DNA from: an uncultured Pseudomonadota bacterium | GTDB lineage: Bacteria > Pseudomonadota > Alphaproteobacteria > Rs-D84 | Length of the DNA: 64,000 nt | Assembly: GCA_946613885.1 (NCBI GenBank) | Contig: CAMOGA010000002.1 | Coordinates: 1-64,000, forward strand | Direction: 5' to 3' | Shown here: positions 54,481 through 64,000 of the stretch, piece after piece | Numbering within the stretch: position 1 is the stretch's first letter | How the letters are laid out: every line of letters begins with the position of its first letter | Notes under the pieces: generated by a model | The model's input: the letters and a program-made list of their open reading frames with translations, nothing else | Told to the model about the DNA's origin: nothing | Databases searched by the model: none | Made by a program: the position numbers and the translations under genes

Positions 54481-56106
54481 ATGCAAAGTATGGACGATAA
54501 TTTTGCAAATACACCAGAACAGACATTACCAAATGGTTTGGAAAATGCCGATGTAAAAAAAATACTAGATTACCTGTTTGCCAAAGGAAACAAACTGTTA
54601 ACCGGTTATACAGGTGAATTGGCTATACCAAAAGATACGCAAAATTTGGTGGCATATTTTTCTGGTGGTGAAATTATTATATCGCGTACCCATCGATATG
54701 ACGGGCGCGTGTTGGCTTTTATTGATTTATTGCGTCAAAATAATCGTGTTATCAAAGAACCGTATTATTCAGATTTGGGATTGATTTCCAGTATATATAA
54801 AACATACGAAGAACGTTTGGGTGTAAATTCACGTTCACGTGTTGATTATGACAACAATATGCAGAAAGATTTTGTTGATATAATTGCACGTGCGGCGGCA
54901 CAAAAGGTTTCTGATATTCATATTGAGGTTGCAGATCAAACAACAATTTATTTTCGTATTGATGGCAGTATGCAACCGGTTTTTGAATATAATTCTGGAT
55001 GGGGTGAATCTTTTGTTCGTGCGGCGTTTGCGTCTGCTGATATTTCTAATTCCAGTTATGCACAAAACGAATATCAAACCGCCCAGAAAGACGGTCGTAC
55101 ACCATTACGTGGAACCAAAGATTTATATTTACCATCGGGGGTTTTGGGAATCAGAATGCAATTTAATCCAATTGCGTTTGGGTCTCAGTATGTTGTTATG
55201 CGTTTATTATATGATAACCCCAGTGAAGGTATCAAAACAGAACAAGAATTTAATGAATATGAACAAAAAATGTTAATGCGCCTGCGTTCTGCGCCAACCG
55301 GTCTGGTTATTGTTGCAGGACCAACATCATCTGGAAAATCAACGACATTGGTTCGCAATATGGCATTAATGTTAAAAGAACGCAGATATGAAATAAATTT
55401 AATTACCGTAGAAGACCCGGCAGAACAAAAAATATTTGGTGCACATCAAATGCCTGTGGTTAATGCGATTAACGAAGAACAACGTGAAGAAAAATTTACT
55501 GAGGCGCTGGCTGCCGCTTTGCGTAGTGATCCTGATACATTGATGGTCGGTGAAATACGAACATTATCTGCGGCACAATTAACGGTCAAGGGTGCATTGT
55601 CTGGGCATAATGTTTGGACAACTTTGCATGCAAACTCTGCAATGGGTGCTTTGACACGTTTGTTGGACATGGGGGTTGAGGCATTTAAGTTAAAAGACGA
55701 AACAATGATGCGTGGATTGGTATCTATGCGATTGTTCAAAAAAATATGTCCATATTGTCGTGAACCATTAAATGAACATCATGAACACGGTGCGTATAAT
55801 CGTGTCAGGGATGCGTTTGGTGATTTAGGATTGAATCAGGTTTATATTCGTGGTGTCGGATGTGAACATTGTAATGGGACGGGTACAATTGGTCGTATCA
55901 AGGCTGGCGAAATCATCATGACAAACAGCGAATTTTTAAGTTTAGCATTGGCAGGCGAAACAGAAAACGCATTGAAATATTGGCTGGAAAAAATGAACGG
56001 GCGAACATTGAAAGAGGCTGCTACTGAATTAATGTTGCGTGGAATTATTGGTGTGGATGAATTGGAACGTTGGGTTGGATTATTAGACAGACCGTGGGTA
56101 TATTAA
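54481..56106 (+). CDS. Type IV pilus/type II secretion assembly ATPase (GspE/PilB family)
   Basis: This hexameric ATPase drives pilus subunit assembly. The 541-residue protein has Walker A GPTSSGKST (about 280-288), the Asp box (TVEDPAEQ), Walker B with DPDTLMVGEIR (about 350) and the His box TTLHANSA. A four-Cys zinc element is formed by CPYC (about 423) and CEHC (about 461). The order pilO2-pilP-ATPase-gspF indicates it corresponds to PilQ of R64-type thin pili. No retraction ATPase is nearby. Confidence 0.93.
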   Translation: MQSMDDNFANTPEQTLPNGLENADVKKILDYLFAKGNKLLTGYTGELAIPKDTQNLVAYFSGGEIIISRTHRYDGRVLAFIDLLRQNNRVIKEPYYSDLGLISSIYKTYEERLGVNSRSRVDYDNNMQKDFVDIIARAAAQKVSDIHIEVADQTTIYFRIDGSMQPVFEYNSGWGESFVRAAFASADISNSSYAQNEYQTAQKDGRTPLRGTKDLYLPSGVLGIRMQFNPIAFGSQYVVMRLLYDNPSEGIKTEQEFNEYEQKMLMRLRSAPTGLVIVAGPTSSGKSTTLVRNMALMLKERRYEINLITVEDPAEQKIFGAHQMPVVNAINEEQREEKFTEALAAALRSDPDTLMVGEIRTLSAAQLTVKGALSGHNVWTTLHANSAMGALTRLLDMGVEAFKLKDETMMRGLVSMRLFKKICPYCREPLNEHHEHGAYNRVRDAFGDLGLNQVYIRGVGCEHCNGTGTIGRIKAGEIIMTNSEFLSLALAGETENALKYWLEKMNGRTLKEAATELMLRGIIGVDELERWVGLLDRPWVY

Positions 56107-56109
56107 GAT

Positions 56110-57180
56110 ATGAATAATTTGGAATTATTATATGCGAAATTTGTGTTTAAAACAGATACTGAAAAACGTATGGCTGTTTCGCGTAAAATCGCATCTTTGT
56201 TGCGGAATAATTTCACATTAATGGATGCGTTGCATCGTATAGAAATGATTGAATCAAATAACGGTAAAAAACCAAACGAACCCTTTGCAATTGCGATGCG
56301 TGAAATTCAACAAAATTTAGAGCGTGGAATGACTTTTGCCCAGGCAACACAAGATTGGGTTCCAAACGAAGAAACATTGTTGTTAACGTCTGGAAATGTG
56401 TCCAGTTTGTTAATATCATTGGAAAACATAGGACATATTGTCGGTGGGATTAACAGAATAAAACGTGCTATGTTATCCGCGGTGGCGTATCCGTTGTTTT
56501 TATTTGCGTTAACGGTTGCAATAATAATTATGGTTGGTTTGTATTTGGTTCCCCCATTGGCAGATGCAGCCGGTTCGACAGTTGTATGGCGTGGTACGGC
56601 GGCATCTTTGATATTTGTGTCTGGTTTTGCCGGCAAATATTGGCACGTTGTGACCGGTACTTTTATTGTGTTGATATTTATTATATGGGCATCTTTACCG
56701 GTGTGGACGGGGCGTTTACGCACGTTTTTTGACAGATTTGCACCATGGAACACATACAAATTACAATTATCGGTCAGTTGGTTAATGTCTTTATCTGCAA
56801 TGGTATCTGCCGGTGTATCTGTGCCTGATGCAATGCGGTTATTGGCAGATTCATCAAATCGTTATTTATCAGACATCTTGGATGAAACAATGCATTATAT
56901 CGCAAATGGTGAAAATCTGGGAAATGCGCTGGCAATGACTGGTAAAGAATTTCCCAGTAATGAAATTATCGGCGATTTGATTATATATGCTGATATGAAC
57001 GATTTTGACAAGAATTTAAAACAGATAGCGGATGATTACATGGAAGAATCTGTCCGTAAAATGGAAAATATATCCAGTGTATTAAACAGTATCGGAATCA
57101 TTATCGTATCATTAATAATTGGATGGGTTGTAATGGGTACTTTCCAGATGCAGGAACAAATAACATCTGTATTGATGTAA
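56110..57180 (+). CDS. Type IV pilus inner-membrane platform protein (GspF/PilC/PilR family)
   Basis: The 356-residue protein has two GspF-type cytoplasmic domains separated by a pair of transmembrane helices (about 115-140 and 158-182) and a third near the C-terminus (about 325-345). LSAMVSAGVSVPDAMRLLAD is a characteristic GspF segment. It lies 3 bp after the ATPase and ends at a terminator. No pilin, secretin or prepilin peptidase gene is present in the window. Confidence 0.9.
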   Translation: MNNLELLYAKFVFKTDTEKRMAVSRKIASLLRNNFTLMDALHRIEMIESNNGKKPNEPFAIAMREIQQNLERGMTFAQATQDWVPNEETLLLTSGNVSSLLISLENIGHIVGGINRIKRAMLSAVAYPLFLFALTVAIIIMVGLYLVPPLADAAGSTVVWRGTAASLIFVSGFAGKYWHVVTGTFIVLIFIIWASLPVWTGRLRTFFDRFAPWNTYKLQLSVSWLMSLSAMVSAGVSVPDAMRLLADSSNRYLSDILDETMHYIANGENLGNALAMTGKEFPSNEIIGDLIIYADMNDFDKNLKQIADDYMEESVRKMENISSVLNSIGIIIVSLIIGWVVMGTFQMQEQITSVLM

Positions 57181-57206
57181 AAAAAACCGGTAAATACCGG
57201 TTTTTT
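57181..57206. terminator. Bidirectional terminator between the pilus operon and the RusA-like gene
   Basis: AAAAAACCGGTA-AA-TACCGGTTTTTT is a perfect 12-bp inverted repeat directly at the stop of the GspF-like gene. Confidence 0.9.
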
Positions 57207-57208
57207 TA

Positions 57209-57778
57209 CTATGCCATAAACGGCAGGTTTTCCAAAGTCCCCTCGGTCACACGAACATTTACGTCAATCAACATAAACACAGAATCTGGTGTTCTTTCTG
57301 TGTCGCACGGAAAAATATTTGGAGATAACAAATGGCTGGTGTTAACATTTAGTTTTGTCACCAAATGATCATCATCCAATAATGTATAAATTGGACCGAT
57401 ATCACGCGGTGTGTTTTGACCGATTTCGTGTTCATTTTGTGGACAACGTAAACCATCCAAAATTGTTTTAACACGGTTATCAATATCAGAACGCGGAACA
57501 CCTATAATCTCAGGATGCATTAACAAAATATCCAATTCTGCAATCATTTTTAGGTTTGGGGTAATAATTGGATTCCAATCAATGCCACCAATATGACGTG
57601 TTATAATTGGGCTTTTTGTTGCGTCAGGCATCATAAATTTAGTCAAATTATCCCACGGTTTAAATTCAATTAATTTCTTTAATTGCGGATGAAATTGCAT
57701 ACGAATATCGGCAATATGTTGCGCCCGTTTTTTTGGGTTTGTTAATATATCACCATAATATAATAACTTAAATTTCAT
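57209..57778 (-). CDS. RusA-like Holliday junction resolvase fold protein
   Basis: The 189-residue protein contains RSDIDNRVKTILDGL (97-110) and LLDDDHLVTKLNV (about 133-145). RusA-family nucleases use a D-x-DN-x-x-K-x-x-LD pattern followed by a DD motif for metal binding, and both are seen here with correct order. The N-terminal part (FHPQLKKLIEF) is not typical. RusA proteins are usually phage- or mobile-element-derived; here it sits with a small partner gene between a pilus operon and gyrB, with no other phage genes. Confidence 0.6.
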   Translation of the reverse strand: MKFKLLYYGDILTNPKKRAQHIADIRMQFHPQLKKLIEFKPWDNLTKFMMPDATKSPIITRHIGGIDWNPIITPNLKMIAELDILLMHPEIIGVPRSDIDNRVKTILDGLRCPQNEHEIGQNTPRDIGPIYTLLDDDHLVTKLNVNTSHLLSPNIFPCDTERTPDSVFMLIDVNVRVTEGTLENLPFMA

Positions 57779-58092
57779 TATTTTGCCTTTTGTTTATTCA
57801 AATAATCTTGAAAAATATCAATTGCCAGCGGATGTAAACGTGGTGTTCCCGTACCCATGTTTACAATAACCGGTGATTTATGACCATTAATCACAAATGT
57901 AGCATGTTTAAAAATTAAAGTTTTCATGATACTTTTTGCTTTTTCTGTTGAAATATCAAACCGTTTAGCCACCTTAGCCGGGGTTAAATAATCGTCTTTG
58001 GAATATGTTGTTATTGGTTTTGCCAACGAGCCAACAGTTTTCAATCTTTTACAATCTTCTGCTGTTGCAGATTTACCATGAACAGATTTCAT
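57778..58092 (-). CDS. Small putative DNA-binding protein next to the RusA-like gene
   Basis: The 104-residue basic protein contains LTPAKVAKRFDISTEKAKSI (about 36-55), which looks like a helix-turn-helix, then a beta-rich tail. It overlaps or abuts the RusA-like gene, implying co-translation. I do not recognise a family. The pair could be a remnant of a mobile element or a resolvase with its targeting subunit; this is inference. Confidence 0.6.
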   Translation of the reverse strand: MKSVHGKSATAEDCKRLKTVGSLAKPITTYSKDDYLTPAKVAKRFDISTEKAKSIMKTLIFKHATFVINGHKSPVIVNMGTGTPRLHPLAIDIFQDYLNKQKAK

Positions 58093-58129
58093 TTTTTTAT
58101 CCTTTTTTACGTTTTTTTCTTATTTTTCC

Positions 58130-58158
58130 TTGATAATTATATCATAAATTGCTATGTT
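58130..58158 (+). promoter_or_regulatory. Putative gyrB promoter
   Basis: TTGATA (58130-58135) and TATGTT (58153-58158) are 17 bp apart, about 28 bp before the gyrB ATG; the ribosome site is AAAGGA. Confidence 0.45.
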
Positions 58159-58186
58159 TTGAACAGCAAAAAGAAAGGATTTTTAA

Positions 58187-60586
<2,400 letters not shown>

Positions 60587-60607
60587 GTAAAATAAAGGAA
60601 TCTAATA

Positions 60608-61273
60608 ATGTCTGATAAATTATACAGCATTTTAAAAGAATACAAAAACTTAAAAAAATGTACAGACAAATATAGTGATTTCTATGAAAAATCCCAGGGT
60701 AATTACAGTGTTATTCAGGATTTGATAGACGCTGCAAATAATATTTTAAAAAGTGATTTGTTTTCACTTGATTATAAGACATTATTAAAAAAATCGTGCG
60801 AATCCATGATTAATGGCACGATGGATATGAATACACGTTTAGAAAAAATAAAGCAATTCAAGGTTGTTGTTGATTCTATGAAACCAGAAATGACCGAAGC
60901 GTTATCTTTAACATGTCTTTCAAATATTAAAAACAGTTTTGATGAAATGTATAAAAACATCCAACAAAATGGTTTTTCAGATATTGCATTTAATAAATTT
61001 GTCGAAGAATTAAATGTGTATTTATTTACAGATACCAAAGATGCAATTTCGTTATATAATGAATTGAAAGTTCCTGTATTAGGACTGCATCAAATGTATC
61101 AGAAAAATAAAAATATCAATCCTGCTGTTTTACAGGGATGTTTGGATGATATAAAAAAATATTTAAATGGGCACATTAATTTTTTTCAAAAACAAATTGG
61201 GGTAAATCAATCATCAAAACAAGATGATTGGGCGGACAATATTCTGAAACAGGCAATTACAGAAAAAGAGTAA
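60608..61273 (+). CDS. Hypothetical helical protein downstream of gyrB
   Basis: The 221-residue protein lies 21 bp after gyrB with an AAAGGA site. It is predicted all-helical, Lys/Asn/Asp-rich, with no signal peptide or membrane segment and no motif I recognise. Its position in the gyrB-to-ung run suggests co-transcription with repair genes. Confidence 0.7.
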   Translation: MSDKLYSILKEYKNLKKCTDKYSDFYEKSQGNYSVIQDLIDAANNILKSDLFSLDYKTLLKKSCESMINGTMDMNTRLEKIKQFKVVVDSMKPEMTEALSLTCLSNIKNSFDEMYKNIQQNGFSDIAFNKFVEELNVYLFTDTKDAISLYNELKVPVLGLHQMYQKNKNINPAVLQGCLDDIKKYLNGHINFFQKQIGVNQSSKQDDWADNILKQAITEKE

Positions 61274-61296
61274 TTATCGTATCAAAGGAAGGAAAT

Positions 61297-61617
61297 ATGA
61301 CAGATTACAAAATAAACCAAAATGGGGAAATTGTTTTTGATAATTCTTCTAGGGATGTTCCAGAATCTGATCCATTATGGGCTGAATTTTCTAAATTACA
61401 ATACGAAGTGCTTAACAATCATCATAATCCAACCAAAGATCCGAAAAAAATTGCACGTTATAATGAATTAAAAAAACAATTAAATATCGAAGAAAACAAT
61501 CGTGCATTTGATGAGGCCGTTGAGAAAATAAAAAATGAAATGATTGAATCTGATGAATCGCCGGATAATTCTGTTTTATATACTGCAATTACAAATTTTA
61601 AAAAAAGAAATGGATAA
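61297..61617 (+). CDS. Small hypothetical protein before the HhH glycosylase-like gene
   Basis: The 106-residue acidic protein (MTDYKINQNGEIVFDN) begins after a strong AAAGGAAGGAAA and its stop is immediately followed by the ATG of the HhH gene. An upstream in-frame ATG (61228) lies in the previous gene and is not needed. It is charged and helical with no recognised domain. Confidence 0.7.
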   Translation: MTDYKINQNGEIVFDNSSRDVPESDPLWAEFSKLQYEVLNNHHNPTKDPKKIARYNELKKQLNIEENNRAFDEAVEKIKNEMIESDESPDNSVLYTAITNFKKRNG

Positions 61618-62265
61618 ATGTTTTCTGCTGCCTGGTTTTTAGATTTAGAAAAACAATTGCGCAATATGGGGTTGGACAGTGATGATAAATCTTTTGATGA
61701 AATAAAACAAAATTTATCAAATCCAAAAAAATTATCATCTGATGAATTTGCAAGCGCTGTGTTTTATGTTATTTTGGCAGGCGGTTTTTCACAAAAAACA
61801 GCAAAACGTATTCACAAAATAATTATTGATAAAATATATGAAAATCCATCAATTGATGATTTATTAAAAATATTTAATAATAAAAACAAAATAAATGCGA
61901 TTGTAAAAATTTGGAATAATCGACAAAAATTTTGTGACGATTTTTATAAATGTAAATCATTAGATGAAAAATTATTATATTTACAAAAATTACCACATAT
62001 TGGAAAAATAACTGCAAATCATCTGGCACGTAATTTAGGGGAAAATGTTGTAAAATATGATATTTGGATTCAGCGTCTGGGTGTTGTATACAGCGGAAAC
62101 CGCGCATTAGCACAAAAGATAGATAATGGAAATTTAGACGCAGAAATAAAAAAATGTTGTGATAAAATGTTTGAACATTTGGAACAAGAAACCGGTTTGC
62201 CACGTGGGTATATTGATGTAGTGTTATGGAAATCATTACAAAATCATTTAATTCCGGGGGTGTAA
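61618..62265 (+). CDS. HhH-GPD-like DNA glycosylase family protein
   Basis: The 215-residue protein carries a helix-hairpin-helix, LPHIGKITANHLARNLG (about 125-141), then VVKYDIWIQRLG, whose Asp148 matches the catalytic Asp of the HhH-GPD superfamily (VDTHVxRxxNRLG in Nth). The Lys that makes Nth a bifunctional lyase is Ile by alignment, so a monofunctional glycosylase or an inactive homologue is expected. The flanking helices fit an EndoIII-like fold, but no FeS Cys cluster is seen. It is directly coupled to ung, which supports a base-excision role. Confidence 0.65.
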   Translation: MFSAAWFLDLEKQLRNMGLDSDDKSFDEIKQNLSNPKKLSSDEFASAVFYVILAGGFSQKTAKRIHKIIIDKIYENPSIDDLLKIFNNKNKINAIVKIWNNRQKFCDDFYKCKSLDEKLLYLQKLPHIGKITANHLARNLGENVVKYDIWIQRLGVVYSGNRALAQKIDNGNLDAEIKKCCDKMFEHLEQETGLPRGYIDVVLWKSLQNHLIPGV

Positions 62266-62266
62266 A

Positions 62267-62932
62267 ATGGATGTAAAAATTGAACAATCTTGGAAGAATA
62301 TTTTATCTGATGAATTTGAAAAAGATTATTTTAAAAATCTGACAGATTTTGTTCGTGGTGAATATTTGTCTGGTAAAACAATTTATCCGAAACCACAAAA
62401 TATTTTTAACGCGTTTAATTTATGCCCATTGCCAGATGTCAAGGTTGTTATTATTGGCCAAGACCCATATCATGAACCTGGTCAGGCGCATGGTTTGTGT
62501 TTTTCGGTTGAAAACGGAATTGATTTGCCGCCATCGTTGCAAAATATTTATAAAGAAATAGAATCTGATATTGGTCATAAAAGTATTACAAATGGCGATT
62601 TATCTGCATGGGCGCGTCAGGGCGTGTTATTGTTAAATTCAACATTAACGGTGCGGGCGCATGTTGCAGCATCGCATTCAGGACACGGTTGGGAAACATT
62701 TACAGATGCAGTTATTCGTGCATTGGCAAACAATCGTAAAAATATTGTATATATGTTATGGGGGTCGTTTGCCCAAAAAAAAGCAGAATTTGTTGACGCA
62801 CAAAATAACTTGATTTTAAAAAGTGCGCATCCGTCACCATTGTCTGCCTATCGTGGTTTTTTTGGAAACCATCATTTTTCACTGGCCAATGAATATTTGG
62901 TTAAAAATGGAAAAACACCAATTGATTGGTAA
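62267..62932 (+). CDS. ung: Uracil-DNA glycosylase (family 1)
   Basis: Ung removes uracil from DNA. The 221-residue protein has the water-activating motif GQDPYH (64-69), the LLLNSTLTVRAHVAASH segment and the C-terminal HPSPLSAYRGFFG with the minor-groove loop. It starts 1 bp after the HhH gene stop and converges with the PagL-like gene stop to stop. Confidence 0.98.
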   Translation: MDVKIEQSWKNILSDEFEKDYFKNLTDFVRGEYLSGKTIYPKPQNIFNAFNLCPLPDVKVVIIGQDPYHEPGQAHGLCFSVENGIDLPPSLQNIYKEIESDIGHKSITNGDLSAWARQGVLLLNSTLTVRAHVAASHSGHGWETFTDAVIRALANNRKNIVYMLWGSFAQKKAEFVDAQNNLILKSAHPSPLSAYRGFFGNHHFSLANEYLVKNGKTPIDW

Positions 62933-63508
62933 TTAGTAATTATACGTCAAACCCAATCCATAAAACGCATAGGAATTATTTTCATCGGCAGTGTTTGCAT
63001 TTGAAAAATGTTGGATAAAAAATTCCATTCCCCATTTATCATTGAAATTATATCCAAATGTCACTTTGAATTCAAAAATCAATTTTGCGCCCAAACGTGC
63101 GTTTTCTTGTGCCTGCAAACCAACACCAGCACCCAATCCTGCATATAAATCATTATACCGGAACAGGGCGATATCTTCATCTACGTATATCATCGGTATA
63201 GAAAAATCTTGCCATTTCCAGCCATTTTTTTCATACAGCCCAATTGTTTGTGATAAATTCAAAGAACGTCTGGCGGGTATTCTGAAAAAATCCGTTGGTT
63301 GTGAATATCGTATGGATGCAATATAGAACGGGACAGGACGTACCGGTGGCGGCAATAAAATACCAGTATCGAAACCTTGACCGATACCAAAAGCAATTTG
63401 ATTTCTGTATTCACCCATAAAAGGGTCTTTTTCTGGCAAAATAGAACACTCTGCCACAGCAGTCATTGGCATAGCCAGAGCATATAAAACGATAAATTTT
63501 TTCAGCAT
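62933..63508 (-). CDS. PagL-like lipid A 3-O-deacylase (acyloxyacyl hydrolase family)
   Basis: The protein (about 191 residues from MLKKFIVLYALAMP) has a signal peptide ending TAVAE and an outer-membrane beta-barrel pattern of alternating aromatic strands ending in Tyr. EFFIQHFSNAN near the C-terminus matches the PagL active-site His-x-Ser-Asn-Ala block, with a following Glu and Asn as in the family's His-Ser-Glu triad. It would trim a 3-O acyl chain from lipid A in the outer leaflet. I chose the ATG at 63508 over an upstream TTG. Confidence 0.8.
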   Translation of the reverse strand: MLKKFIVLYALAMPMTAVAECSILPEKDPFMGEYRNQIAFGIGQGFDTGILLPPPVRPVPFYIASIRYSQPTDFFRIPARRSLNLSQTIGLYEKNGWKWQDFSIPMIYVDEDIALFRYNDLYAGLGAGVGLQAQENARLGAKLIFEFKVTFGYNFNDKWGMEFFIQHFSNANTADENNSYAFYGLGLTYNY

Positions 63509-63538
63509 GGTATATATTATAAATAAAAATGAATATTG

Positions 63539-63566
63539 TTGCAAAGCAAAAATTTTCTGTTATAAT
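63539..63566 (+). promoter_or_regulatory. Putative tRNA-Met promoter
   Basis: TTGCAA (63539-63544) and a consensus TATAAT (63561-63566) are 16 bp apart, 12 bp before the tRNA 5' end. Confidence 0.65.
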
Positions 63567-63577
63567 GACACCACATT

Positions 63578-63652
63578 GGCGGCGTAGCTCAGTGGTAGAG
63601 CAGAGGAATCATAATCCTTTGGTCAGGGGTCCGAATCCCTTCGCCGCTACCA
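63578..63652 (+). tRNA. Elongator tRNA-Met (anticodon CAT) with C at position 55
   Basis: A 75-nt cloverleaf: acceptor GGCGGCG/CGCCGCT, D arm GCTC/GAGC, anticodon arm GAGGA-ATCATAA-TCCTT, T arm AGGGG-TCCGAAT-CCCTT, CCA encoded. The first acceptor pair is canonical, so it is not the initiator. The T-loop reads TCCGAAT where nearly all tRNAs have TTCRAN, so U55 is replaced by C. Confidence 0.93.
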
Positions 63653-63660
63653 AAATAACA

Positions 63661-63684
63661 AACGACCCAAGGTGGTCGTTTTTT
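63661..63684 (+). terminator. tRNA-Met terminator
   Basis: AACGACC-CAAGGT-GGTCGTT is followed by TTTTATTTT, eight bases after the CCA. Confidence 0.85.
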
Positions 63685-63720
63685 ATTTTGGTATCTGGGA
63701 TTTGGAGACCGGCACAGGGG

Positions 63721-63870
63721 TCCGACCCGCAGCAAAAAGGCGGAATAACGCCGGTCCACCGAAGTTTTAACGAAGGTGGATTTTGCAAGGTGGCGAAGCG
63801 CAGCGAAACAATCCCGAGCCGCGTAGTCGCGAAAGATGAGGACCCCTGGTCCGACCCGCAGCAAAAAGGC
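63721..63870 (+). repeat. tRNA-Met-proximal 129-bp repeat with 21-bp direct copies
   Basis: A 21-bp sequence (TCCGACCCGCAGCAAAAAGG plus C) occurs at 63721 and again at 63850. The first copy is preceded by CAGGGG, so CAGGGGTCCGA repeats the T-arm of the tRNA at about 63624-63634. The enclosed segment holds hairpins such as CCACC/GGTGG (63758-63781) and CGCAGCGAAA-CCGCG text that recalls the tRNA-Val element. The area is much more GC-rich than the genome. No gene is seen between 63685 and 63988. Confidence 0.65.
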
Positions 63871-63932
63871 AGATGTAAATTTTTTACAAATTCTACACAT
63901 CGACTATACGGCGGTTTACATGAAATTTTTTA

Positions 63933-63961
63933 TTGCGAATTGTTTTGTTAAATTGTAGCAT
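63933..63961 (+). promoter_or_regulatory. Putative promoter of the gene starting at 63989
   Basis: TTGCGA (63933-63938) and TAGCAT (63956-63961) are spaced 17 bp, with AAGGAG at 63978-63983. Confidence 0.4.
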
Positions 63962-63988
63962 AAAACTTGGTTTATCAAGGAGAATACT

Positions 63989-64000
63989 ATGTATAAATTT
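63989..64000 (+). CDS. Start of a gene cut by the right edge
   Basis: AAGGAG followed 5-6 bp later by ATG and three codons (MYKF) at the window end. A likely real start with promoter and ribosome site; the product cannot be identified. Confidence 0.5.

Noticed and set aside
57209..58092. Prophage remnant based on the RusA-like gene
   Set aside because: No integrase, capsid, terminase or other phage genes lie nearby.
63589..63900. Minus-strand open frame ending in GIRTPDQRIMIPLLYH
   Set aside because: This is the common spurious translation across tRNA-Met and its downstream repeat.

Overview
The window is a densely packed, AT-rich bacterial chromosome segment with standard stop usage; UGA ends several genes, for example yidD and the TPR gene. 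Gene content points to an alphaproteobacterium: a ParA/ParB locus with an adjacent parS-like site, LPS genes lpxC and lpxK, a PagL-like deacylase, virB3-virB4, and alphaproteobacterial-style housekeeping proteins. Low GC, large Cys-rich repeat surface proteins and lysogeny-free compact operons suggest a host- or gut-associated uncultured lineage (RF32/Rickettsiales/Holosporales-like). That placement is inference from gene content only.

Layout. 1-4729 (-): the N-terminal 1576 codons of a giant secreted repeat protein that runs off the left edge. 4872-5034: a GC-rich multi-hairpin repeat element. 5070-8699: mreB (-), then rnpA-yidD and accB-accC (+). 8751-13989 (-): an operon read UDG-fold protein, infC (ATT start), xseB, mutS, truB, rpsO. 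14065-16867: pal (+), then parB, parA, parS and rsmG (-). 16894-22398 (+): TPR membrane protein, gpsA, pnp with a structured leader, an unknown gene and ybaB. 22460-22883: tRNA-Val followed by 156-bp tandem repeats that each carry the tRNA 3' end. 23020-26990 (+): nusA and infB. 27025-30970 (-): rpmI, rplT, a pheST attenuator, pheS, pheT. 31097-39145 (+): mreC, mreD, mrdA, rodA, topA, dnaG. 39251-41275: ychF (-), a SufD-like remnant (+), and a small rpmJ (-).

41586-45568 (+): virB3-virB4 followed by two paralogous secreted HExxH proteins, the most suggestive accessory block. 45603-48465 (-): lrgAB, a Cys-cluster protein, and a BspA-like secreted repeat protein. 48573-49342: an orphan NADAR protein (+) and initiator tRNA-fMet (-) with a 3'-end copy beside it. 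49478-52398 (+): an acyltransferase, lpxK, lpxC and a lipoprotein. 52491-57180 (+): a type IVb-pilus-like core (PilO2, PilP, ATPase, GspF-like). 57209-58092 (-): a RusA-like nuclease and a small partner. 58187-62932 (+): gyrB, two unknown genes, an HhH-GPD-like glycosylase and ung. 62933-63508 (-): PagL-like protein. 63578-63652 (+): elongator tRNA-Met followed by repeats. A new gene starts at 63989.

The genes cover envelope growth (Mre/Rod, LPS, Pal), translation, replication and repair. All three tRNA genes are followed by short repetitive elements; two of these clearly contain copies of the tRNA 3' end. The pheST leader, pnp leader and nusA leader carry visible RNA structures. The largest intergenic stretches (4730-5069, 22537-23019, 41276-41585, 49032-49265, 63653-63988) hold repeats, hairpins or promoter motifs and no gene I could support.
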